From Flavobacteriales bacterium (GTDB lineage: Bacteria; Bacteroidota; Bacteroidia; Flavobacteriales; Flavobacteriaceae): a stretch of DNA of 5,242 bases. The notes beneath the pieces are model-generated. The model searched no databases. It was given only the letters and a program-made list of their open reading frames with translations, and was not told the DNA's origin. Of the stretch, positions 1-5,242 are shown in pieces (the first letter of the stretch is position 1; each line of letters opens with the position of its first letter). The DNA lies in assembly GCA_027003085.1 (NCBI GenBank), contig JALWYR010000152.1, forward strand, positions 1 through 5,242, in the 5' to 3' direction. Made by a program: the position numbers and the translations under genes.

Positions 1-30
1 GCTGGCAATGGCGTGGAAATGATGGATTCG

Positions 31-462
31 TTATAACCAATCGCTCCAAGGAATACGCAGTAAAATCAGTAGCAATGCCAAACTGTATAGCCAAACGATG
101 CTCAGGAATTTACGGCGTGGATCCACCTGGAAATAGCTCCGGCGCAGTCCGTAGAGCACCAACAAAAGGCCCAAAAGGCCCATGAACGGATGTTCCAAAA
201 CAAGCAACCGGGAGTGGGCGTTTTTCATGTATTCGCCGAAATGGCCGTCGCGGATTCCGGTAAAATAATCGGAAGTAAACCAAGCAAGCAATCCCAAAAT
301 AATTTGAAAGCCGTAGATAACGGCGGCAAAAAGCGCCATGCGGAAATCGGTGCGCAGGTTATACATACGGCCTTTGAGCACGCCGGTCAAATGCTGAATA
401 ATCGTAAAAACCAACACAATCAACACAAATCCGGCCCAAACGCTGTGGAGGTATTTAATCAT
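31..462 (-). CDS. Small four-helix integral membrane protein, cytochrome b-like
   Basis: A 143-residue protein that is almost entirely hydrophobic, with four probable membrane helices at about residues 8-28, 42-62, 86-106 and 119-138. The loop between helices 2 and 3 (about 63-84) is polar and holds H74 and H83. Other histidines are H6, H24 near the end of helix 1 and H91 in the start of helix 3 (local pattern LEHPFMG). The size, the N-terminal LHS and the EHP motif at helix 3 resemble small Bacteroidota proteins often annotated 'cytochrome B', but I recognise this by general pattern, not by a defined domain. Haem binding is inference; helix-embedded H24 and H91 would be the candidate ligands. 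The start at 462 is the only sensible one, since the first helix follows directly, and the frame ends in TAA at 31-33. The gene diverges from the efflux operon, with 245 bases between the two start codons. I see no good promoter for it: an imperfect -7-like TAAATTTT (minus strand, 478-471) lies very close to the start and has no matching -33 box. Confidence 0.75.
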   Translation of the reverse strand: MIKYLHSVWAGFVLIVLVFTIIQHLTGVLKGRMYNLRTDFRMALFAAVIYGFQIILGLLAWFTSDYFTGIRDGHFGEYMKNAHSRLLVLEHPFMGLLGLLLVLYGLRRSYFQVDPRRKFLSIVWLYSLALLLILLRIPWSDWL

Positions 463-483
463 TGCGACTGAAAATTTAGCGAA

Positions 484-628
484 GCTATATTACGAAAAAT
501 TCTGCGGTTGAACGGTGGAGGTATTCCGGGCTATACAACGAAAAATGCGCAGGAGTGAATAACATTTAGGGTTATAGGACGAAAAACTTGGAAGATTTGA
601 TAGTTTTTATGGGTATAAGCAGAAAAAG
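484..628 (+). repeat. Four degenerate copies of a 17-base intergenic motif
   Basis: Copies lie at 484-500, 530-546, 571-587 and 612-628. The first three fit GYTATANNACGAAAAAY at every defined position. The fourth keeps G, TATA and GAAAAA but differs at four of the defined positions. Start-to-start spacings are 46, 41 and 41 bases, close to four helical turns, so the copies would fall on roughly one face of the DNA. Just 5' of copies 2 and 3 the bases are also alike (TTCCGG and TTTAGG). Between the cores the units share little. The array fills the divergent intergenic region upstream of the repressor promoter. It could be a set of protein-binding sites or an eroded tandem repeat; the sequence alone does not decide. 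Confidence 0.5.
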
Positions 629-641
629 TTTTCAAAAAAAC

Positions 642-675
642 CAAGGAAACCGGATTTGTATTTTTGGTTTCCTTG
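642..675. promoter_or_regulatory. Perfect 10-base inverted repeat, likely TetR-type operator
   Basis: CAAGGAAACC at 642-651 is the exact reverse complement of GGTTTCCTTG at 666-675, with a 14-base spacer (652-665). The spacer contains the -33 box TTTG at 655-658, and the right arm lies in the spacer between the -33 and -7 boxes. A protein bound here would block RNA polymerase. The repeat sits about 30 bases upstream of a TetR-family start codon, which is where autoregulatory operators of this family usually lie. The half-sites are 24 bases centre to centre, longer than the classic compact TetR operator, so two dimers or a QacR-like wide site are possible. It is unlikely to be a terminator: no gene ends here and no T-run follows the right arm. 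Confidence 0.6.
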
Positions 676-686
676 TTATATCTTTG
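655..686 (+). promoter_or_regulatory. Bacteroidota-type promoter of the efflux operon
   Basis: TTTG at 655-658, a 20-base spacer, and TATCTTTG at 679-686 match the primary sigma factor consensus of Bacteroidota (TTTG, 19-21 bases, TAnnTTTG) at every defined position. Transcription should start about 5-8 bases after the -7 box, near 691-694, giving a leader of only about 14-17 bases before the ATG at 708. The leader has no purine-rich Shine-Dalgarno sequence, as is common in this phylum. The promoter decides the repressor's start codon, because the in-frame ATG codons at 588 and 609 lie upstream of it. Confidence 0.75.
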
Positions 687-707
687 TCCCCGAAATTCGT
701 TTTACCA

Positions 708-1325
708 ATGGACAAAACACGTCAGCGTATCCTGGAAAAAGCCGCGGAACTATTTCGTTCTCACGGCATTAAGCATACAACAATGGATGATATTGCTTCG
801 GCATTGGGTATGTCCAAAAAGACGCTTTATCATTATTTCGAAAACAAAACCACCCTGGTGCGAGAGGCCATCAAAGGAGTTTTCGATAACATTCAAAATG
901 AAATAAGGCAAATATGTAATGATATTACCGACCCCTACGAGCAATTTTTTTTCGTCAGGAAAGTGATGCAGGAAATGCTGCGGAACACCACCCATCATAT
1001 GGCTTTTTACGAACTGCAAAAATGGTATCCCGAAGTGGCCGACGAACTCAAAAAACACAAGCTGAAAGCCATTATGGAATTTTTGTCGCAAAATCTGGCA
1101 TTGGGGCACAAGGCGGGTTACTACAAAAAATCCCTCGACGATGAATTTATCAAACATTTCTACTACGGCAATTCCCTGCTGATGATGAACCCCGAAGTTT
1201 ACCCGCCCGAAAAATTCGAACGCGCGCGGGTGGGCCGGGAATTCCTGAAATTTTTCCTTACGGCCATTTCCACCAAAAAAGGCCGTGAACATCTTAAACG
1301 AATCGAACAAAAATATTCCTTATGA
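708..1325 (+). CDS. TetR/AcrR-family transcriptional regulator
   Basis: A 205-residue regulator, the usual length for TetR-type one-component repressors. The N-terminal DNA-binding domain is clear: helix 1 at about residues 3-20 (RILEKAAELFRSHG), the helix-turn-helix at about 24-45 with TTMDDIA, GMSKKTLYHYF and then the family-typical (E)NKTTLV. The remainder (about 55-200) is an all-helical ligand-binding and dimerisation domain with no recognisable ligand signature. The frame is open upstream to 588, but the 40 extra residues would include the promoter and match no domain, so ATG 708 is preferred. The stop TGA (1323-1325) overlaps the next gene's ATG by four bases, so the regulator is the first gene of the efflux operon. 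It probably represses its own promoter through the adjacent inverted repeat, being released by a pump substrate; that role is inferred from family and position. Confidence 0.9.
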   Translation: MDKTRQRILEKAAELFRSHGIKHTTMDDIASALGMSKKTLYHYFENKTTLVREAIKGVFDNIQNEIRQICNDITDPYEQFFFVRKVMQEMLRNTTHHMAFYELQKWYPEVADELKKHKLKAIMEFLSQNLALGHKAGYYKKSLDDEFIKHFYYGNSLLMMNPEVYPPEKFERARVGREFLKFFLTAISTKKGREHLKRIEQKYSL

Positions 1326-2674
1326 AAAAAACATATTATTTGCTGTTCCTGTTCTTTTTTGTCCTGACAGGAAACTACGGAAACGCGCAGGATACCCTGC
1401 GTGTCGGGCTTAACGATGCCGTGCAATACGCTTTGGAACACAATGCCAACACCTACAAGGCACAAAACGAAGTGCTCAAAGCCCGCCGCAAGGTTTGGGA
1501 AACCACGGCTATGGGATTTCCGCAAATCAACGGTTCGGTTTCCTATCAAAAAATGCTGGAAAAACCCGTTCAAATGATGCCGGCACGTATATTTAACCCG
1601 CAAGCACCGGCCGACCAATACATTCCCGTTTCGTTCGGCACCGACCAAAGTGCCAAATGGGCCGTGCAACTGAATCAACTGATTTTTAACGGCTCCTACA
1701 TCGTTGGCCTGTATTCGTCGCGCACCTACAAGAAAATTTCGGAAAATGCCCTGGTCAAAACCCGGCAAAAAGTGCGTGAACTCACCGTGCAGGCCTACGG
1801 CAATGCCCTATTCCAGGACGAATTCCTGCGGATTATGGACGATAACATCCAAGTGGTGGAACAAAACCTGTTCGAAATCCGGCAAATGTATCAAAACGGA
1901 TTGGTGGAACAGACCGATGTGGAACAATTGGAACTCACCCTGGCATCGCTACGCAACCAACGGGATTATTTGGAAAAAATGTGCCAGACGGCTTACGAGA
2001 TGCTCAACTTTGTGCTGGGCCGCGACCCCGACGCACCCTTACAACTGACCGACAGTTTGCAGGACATCATCGATGCGTCCAAAGACCTCAAATTGCTGGA
2101 CGCCTCCTTTGACCCCACCCAAACCATCGATTACCGCATTGCACAAAACAAGGTCAAGGCCGGGAAACTGCAAGTGCGCTTCCAGCAAAGCCAATTCCTG
2201 CCCCAAATCGTGGGTTTTGTTACCTACGGTAAAAACGCCTACAACAACGATTTTACGTTTTTCGACAAAGACCAGGCCTGGTATGAACAATCCATTCTGG
2301 GCGTCAGCATCAACATTCCGCTTTTCAGCGGTTTGCAACGGATGAAAAAAGTGGGCCAAGCCCGGTTGGATTATCTCAACGCACAGAAGGATTTGGAAAC
2401 CCAAACCCGCCAATTGCAAATTACCTATCAACGATTGCGGAACGACTACGAACACAGCATCCGCCAATTGGAAACCGCACGCCAAAACCTGGCGCTGGCC
2501 GAAAAAATCGAAAGCAAAGAACGCATCAAATACAAAGAAGGCGTGGGCAATAGTTTCCAACTCAACCAAGCCCGTATGCAACTGTATCAAATGCAACAAA
2601 AATACCTGCAATCCGTCCTGGATTTGCTCGCCAAAAAAACACAATTGGAAAACCTGTTGGGAATAAATAATTAA
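1322..2674 (+). CDS. TolC-family outer membrane efflux protein
   Basis: A 450-residue outer-membrane channel subunit, the normal size for this family, which works as a trimer spanning the outer membrane and periplasm. A signal peptide covers about residues 1-22 (KK, a long hydrophobic core rich in Phe and Leu, then GNAQ), with likely cleavage after A22. The mature protein shows the two-fold internal repeat of the OEP domain: first half about 26-235, second about 265-447. Each half carries a long helical segment and a short strand motif: QLNQLIFNG at 116-124 and SINIPLFSG at 329-337. The helix segment GLVEQTDVEQLELTLASL (193-210) is typical of the family. No lipobox cysteine is seen, so it is not an acylated OprM type. 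Its ATG overlaps the regulator's stop (ATGA), and its TAA shares one base with the next ATG, so translation is likely coupled. It should be the exit duct for the adjacent adaptor and pump. No gene symbol is justified. Confidence 0.93.
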   Translation: MKKTYYLLFLFFFVLTGNYGNAQDTLRVGLNDAVQYALEHNANTYKAQNEVLKARRKVWETTAMGFPQINGSVSYQKMLEKPVQMMPARIFNPQAPADQYIPVSFGTDQSAKWAVQLNQLIFNGSYIVGLYSSRTYKKISENALVKTRQKVRELTVQAYGNALFQDEFLRIMDDNIQVVEQNLFEIRQMYQNGLVEQTDVEQLELTLASLRNQRDYLEKMCQTAYEMLNFVLGRDPDAPLQLTDSLQDIIDASKDLKLLDASFDPTQTIDYRIAQNKVKAGKLQVRFQQSQFLPQIVGFVTYGKNAYNNDFTFFDKDQAWYEQSILGVSINIPLFSGLQRMKKVGQARLDYLNAQKDLETQTRQLQITYQRLRNDYEHSIRQLETARQNLALAEKIESKERIKYKEGVGNSFQLNQARMQLYQMQQKYLQSVLDLLAKKTQLENLLGINN

Positions 2675-2736
2675 TGAAAAATACCTTGAAAACTATGAAA
2701 AATACATTGATTTCGATGAAAAATCGATTTTTGAGC
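2674..2736 (+). repeat. Three tandem 21-base units, each starting with ATGAAAAAT
   Basis: Units begin at 2674, 2695 and 2716, exactly 21 bases apart and in frame, and each opens with ATGAAAAAT (Met-Lys-Asn). Units 1 and 2 match at 16 of 21 bases; units 2 and 3 at 13 of 21. The result is three possible in-frame start codons in the same A-rich context at the beginning of the adaptor gene. The first overlaps the stop of the upstream gene as TAATG. Replication slippage that copied the start-codon region is a simple origin; convergence of A-rich initiation contexts is the alternative. Confidence 0.65.
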
Positions 2737-3888
2737 GGAATAATTTTGACCGGATTAATGATTTTTTCCGGCACAGTATTTACTTCTTGTCATCACAAAG
2801 ACAATACGCCGGCCGACCCCAAAGCCCGCCGGGCGCAATTGATCAAGCAAATCGACAGTTTGAAACGCGAATTGGTGCGGCTCGAAAAACAAATGCGCGA
2901 CACTTCGGAAGCGGATATACCTTACATCGACACCGATACGGTACAGCCGCAAAAGTTTGTCAAATACATCGACCTGCAAGGAACCGTCAAAACCGATGGC
3001 AACATTATGGTGGTGCCCGAATTCCAGGGCGAAGTGGTCAAGGTGTATAAAAAAGTAGGCGACCCTGTGCGCAAAGGCGAAGTGATTATGCGCCTCGACG
3101 ATGAAATTTTGCGCAACCAAATCGACGAAGTGCGCACCCAATACCGGCTGGCCCTTACGGCCTATCAACGTCAAAAACGGCTTTGGGACCAAAAAATCGG
3201 CTCCGAAATGGCCTACCTGCAAGCCCGGGCCAAAAAAGACGGGCTTTACAAAAAACTGCGCACGCTCAAATCACAGCTCCGCAAAGCCAAGGTAACCGCC
3301 CCCATTTCGGGAACCTTGGACGACATTATGGTCAAAGAAGGCGAAATGGCCGCTCCCGGACGCCCCGTGGCGCGCATTGTGAATTTGGATAAAATTTATG
3401 CCGAAGCCGATGTGTCGGAAAAATACCTGACCAAGGTACGCAAAGAAACGCCCGTGCACATTCGTTTTCCCGAAATCGGCAAAGAAATGGATGGCAAAGT
3501 CGGTTACACGGGTAATTTTATTCATCCCAACAACCGCACCTTCAAAACCCGGGTGTATTTGGACAACAGCGACCAATTGCTCAAACCCAACCTGACGGCA
3601 CATTTGCAAATCCTGGAACTCGAAAAAGACAGTGCCGTGGTGCTTTCTTTGGATTTGATTATGGAAGACCGCGCAGGAAACAATTATGTATTTGTCCTGG
3701 AACCAACGGATAAACCGGACATTTATACGGTCAAAAAACGTGTTATCCGTGTAGGCCCTTCTTACAACGGCCGGGCGATGATTGTCCAAGGGCTGAATCC
3801 GGGCGATTTGATAGCCCGGTTTGGCGCCCGCGGACTCACCGAAGGCGACCGTGTACGTATCCGTAAACCTCAATCCGACCGGCTATGA
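2674..3888 (+). CDS. RND efflux periplasmic adaptor (membrane fusion protein), lipoprotein
   Basis: A 404-residue adaptor that bridges the RND pump and the TolC-type channel. The N-terminus is a lipoprotein signal: hydrophobic stretch at about 22-36, then FTSC with the acylated cysteine at C39. From the third in-frame ATG (2716) the signal would be a standard 24 residues; from 2674 it has a 14-residue Lys/Asn-rich extension, so the true start is open, although 2674 gives the TAATG junction. Residues 52-76 form a charged coiled coil. The first lipoyl half follows at about 108-142 (VPEFQGEVVKVYKKVGDPVRKGEVIMRLDD), a helical hairpin at about 143-205, and the second lipoyl half at about 207-238 (VTAPISGTLDDIMVKEGEMAAPG). 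A beta-barrel domain (about 240-315, ending LKPNLTAHLQI) and a membrane-proximal domain (about 320-397) complete it. Family identity is firm. The last four bases overlap the pump gene as ATGA. Confidence 0.93.
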   Translation: MKNTLKTMKNTLISMKNRFLSGIILTGLMIFSGTVFTSCHHKDNTPADPKARRAQLIKQIDSLKRELVRLEKQMRDTSEADIPYIDTDTVQPQKFVKYIDLQGTVKTDGNIMVVPEFQGEVVKVYKKVGDPVRKGEVIMRLDDEILRNQIDEVRTQYRLALTAYQRQKRLWDQKIGSEMAYLQARAKKDGLYKKLRTLKSQLRKAKVTAPISGTLDDIMVKEGEMAAPGRPVARIVNLDKIYAEADVSEKYLTKVRKETPVHIRFPEIGKEMDGKVGYTGNFIHPNNRTFKTRVYLDNSDQLLKPNLTAHLQILELEKDSAVVLSLDLIMEDRAGNNYVFVLEPTDKPDIYTVKKRVIRVGPSYNGRAMIVQGLNPGDLIARFGARGLTEGDRVRIRKPQSDRL

Positions 3889-5242
3889 GCACCGAAAAAA
3901 AGATATTCAAACGCTTCGGCCTGACCGATTGGGCCTTGAAAAACTACAATGCGGTCAAGGTGATTATCGCCATCATCGTTATTGGCGGATTGTTTTCCTA
4001 CATCGAAATGCCGCGTGAATCGTTCCCCGATGTGGCGGCACCCGAAGTATTTGTCAGCACACCTTATCCGGGCAATTCGGCCGAAGATGTGGAAGAACTG
4101 ATTACCCATCCTTTGGAATTGGAATTCAAAAAAATCAAAGGCGTGGACGAAATCAAATCCACATCCAAATCGGGCTTTTCGAGCATCGACATCAAATTTA
4201 AATTCGATGTAGACCCCGACAAGGCGCTGCAAGACGTCAAAGACAAGATAGATGAGGTTACGGCCGACAAAGACTGGCCCGACGATGTGCCCTCGGATCC
4301 GAAAGCCATAAAATTGGATTTTTCGGAGATGAAACCCATTATGAACATCAACATTTCGGGCGATTATCCGGGCGACCGGCTCAAAGACATGGCCGAAGAA
4401 CTCCAAGACCGTATCGAACAGTTGCCCCAAATTTCGGCGGCCGATATCCGCGGCGTTCAGGACAAGGAAGTGGAAGTGTCGGTGGACCTCAACGAAATGA
4501 TCAGCCGCAACATATCGTTTCGTAACATCGAAAACGCCATCAAAAACAACAACCTGAATATTTCGGCCGGCGAAATCAAGGAAGGCGGCGTGCGCCGCAA
4601 CGTGCGCGTGAGCGGCGATTTCGAAAACACCGATCAAATTGCCAATATCGTCATCCGCAAGGCCAAGGACAAAATCACCTACCTCAAAGATGTGGCCACC
4701 GTGCGTTTCAAACCCAAAGAAGCCGAAAGCTATGCCCGCGAATTCGGACATCCGGTGGTGATGCTCGACGTCAAAAAACAAAGCGGCGCTAACCAGTTGG
4801 AAGCCGCCGATGCCATTGCCAAAATCATCGAAGACGCCAAAAAAACTTTTATTCCCAAGGATGTGAGCGTTCACATCACCAACGACCTGTCCGACCGCAC
4901 CCGCAAGCAGGTTTCCGACCTGGAAAACAGCATCATTATGGGTATGCTTTTTGTTGTTATGGTGCTGATGTTTTTCATGGGCTTCCGCAATGCCTTGTTT
5001 GTGGGCGTGGCCATTCCGCTTTCCATGTTTTTGTCGTTCCTGATATTGCATATGTTCGGTGTAACGCTCAACACCATGGTGCTTTTTGCCTTGGTTTTGG
5101 CCTTGGGTATGCTGGTGGACAACGGTATTGTGATTATCGAAAACATTTACCGCTACCGCGAAGAGGGCTTCGGTCCCTTGGAGTCGGCACGCTTTGCCGT
5201 GGGCGAAGTGGCTTGGCCCATCATCGGCTCCACGGCCACCAC
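3885..5242 (+). CDS. RND-family inner-membrane efflux pump, N-terminal part (cut by window end)
   Basis: About 452 residues are present with no stop before the right edge; RND multidrug pumps usually have 1,000-1,150, so less than half is seen. Membrane helix 1 is at about 23-41, followed by the hallmark PRESFPDV (43-50) and TPYPGNSAEDVEELITHPLE (59-78). Residues 50-345 are the first periplasmic (porter) region. Helices 2, 3 and 4 lie at about 348-366, 370-390 and 396-416. Helix 4 reads GMLVDNGIVIIENIYR (408-423), aligning with the proton-relay helix of AcrB, with D412 matching Asp407 and N413 in place of Asp408. The sequence fits the HAE-1-like drug-efflux branch of proton-driven RND pumps better than the heavy-metal branch (CusA has VDAAIVMIENAHK-like sequence), but substrate cannot be read from it. 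The ATG overlaps the adaptor's stop as ATGA. Reading frame and start are secure; the missing C-terminal half prevents a finer class assignment. Confidence 0.93.
   Translation, partial: MSTEKKIFKRFGLTDWALKNYNAVKVIIAIIVIGGLFSYIEMPRESFPDVAAPEVFVSTPYPGNSAEDVEELITHPLELEFKKIKGVDEIKSTSKSGFSSIDIKFKFDVDPDKALQDVKDKIDEVTADKDWPDDVPSDPKAIKLDFSEMKPIMNINISGDYPGDRLKDMAEELQDRIEQLPQISAADIRGVQDKEVEVSVDLNEMISRNISFRNIENAIKNNNLNISAGEIKEGGVRRNVRVSGDFENTDQIANIVIRKAKDKITYLKDVATVRFKPKEAESYAREFGHPVVMLDVKKQSGANQLEAADAIAKIIEDAKKTFIPKDVSVHITNDLSDRTRKQVSDLENSIIMGMLFVVMVLMFFMGFRNALFVGVAIPLSMFLSFLILHMFGVTLNTMVLFALVLALGMLVDNGIVIIENIYRYREEGFGPLESARFAVGEVAWPIIGSTAT

Noticed and set aside
190..471. Plus-strand open frame of 93 residues
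   Set aside because: It is antisense to the four-helix membrane protein and has low-complexity, Asn/Lys/His-rich sequence without any recognisable feature.
471..478. Possible -7 box for the minus-strand gene (TAAATTTT on the minus strand)
   Set aside because: It lacks the final G, has no TTTG at the right distance, and would leave almost no leader before the ATG at 462.
581..633. Imperfect inverted pair GAAAAACTT (581-589) and AAGTTTTC (626-633)
   Set aside because: The arms are A/T runs with a one-base mismatch in length and a 36-base loop, which is expected by chance in such A-rich DNA.
642..675. Reading the inverted repeat as a transcription terminator
   Set aside because: No gene ends upstream of it on either strand, no T-run follows the plus-strand right arm, and it overlaps a strong promoter.
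588..707. In-frame N-terminal extension of the TetR gene
   Set aside because: It would span the promoter and the inverted repeat, and the extra residues match no part of the TetR fold, which starts at MDKTRQRIL.
4585..4598. GC-rich hairpin GCGGCG-TG-CGCCGC
   Set aside because: It is inside the pump coding sequence (codons for a Gly-Gly-Val-Arg-Arg run) and is explained by codon choice. The two-base loop is also too tight for a good RNA hairpin.
3870..5051. A 393-residue open frame on the minus strand
   Set aside because: It lies entirely opposite the pump gene, whose frame has unmistakable RND motifs. Its His/Phe/Val-rich composition, with no domain recognisable, is what the complement of that codon usage gives.

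Overview
The window looks like chromosomal DNA from a member of the Bacteroidota. The main evidence is a promoter upstream of the first plus-strand gene that matches the Bacteroidota sigma-ABfrA consensus (TTTG, 20 bases, TAnnTTTG). No Shine-Dalgarno sequence is evident before the genes, the periplasmic adaptor is a lipoprotein with a lysine/glutamate-rich coiled coil at its N-terminus, and the efflux operon runs regulator, outer-membrane channel, adaptor, inner-membrane pump. The assignment rests on these features only; no database was searched.

Layout. Bases 31-462, minus strand: a small four-helix membrane protein resembling the 'cytochrome B'-annotated proteins of Bacteroidota. Bases 463-707: a non-coding divergent intergenic region. 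It holds four degenerate copies of a 17-base motif spaced 46, 41 and 41 bases apart, then a perfect 10-base inverted repeat that brackets the -33 box of a well-matched promoter. Bases 708-1325: a TetR/AcrR-type repressor. Bases 1322-2674: a TolC-type outer-membrane channel. Bases 2674-3888: an RND membrane fusion (adaptor) lipoprotein. Bases 3885 to the right edge: the N-terminal ~452 residues of an RND inner-membrane pump, cut by the window end.

How it works together. The four plus-strand genes overlap by 4, 1 and 4 bases (ATGA, TAATG, ATGA) and so form one tightly coupled operon encoding a complete tripartite efflux pump plus its presumed repressor. The repressor is the first gene, so it should be expressed from the promoter it probably controls, with the inverted repeat as the likely operator. 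The pump would take substrate from the inner membrane or periplasm, pass it through the adaptor and expel it through the outer-membrane channel. Nothing in the sequence identifies the substrate.

The protein-coding content is a recognisable efflux system, not a new one. The less explained parts are the intergenic motif array, the architecture of the operator and promoter, a triplicated start-codon repeat at the adaptor's 5' end, and an Asp-Asn in place of Asp-Asp in the pump's fourth membrane helix.
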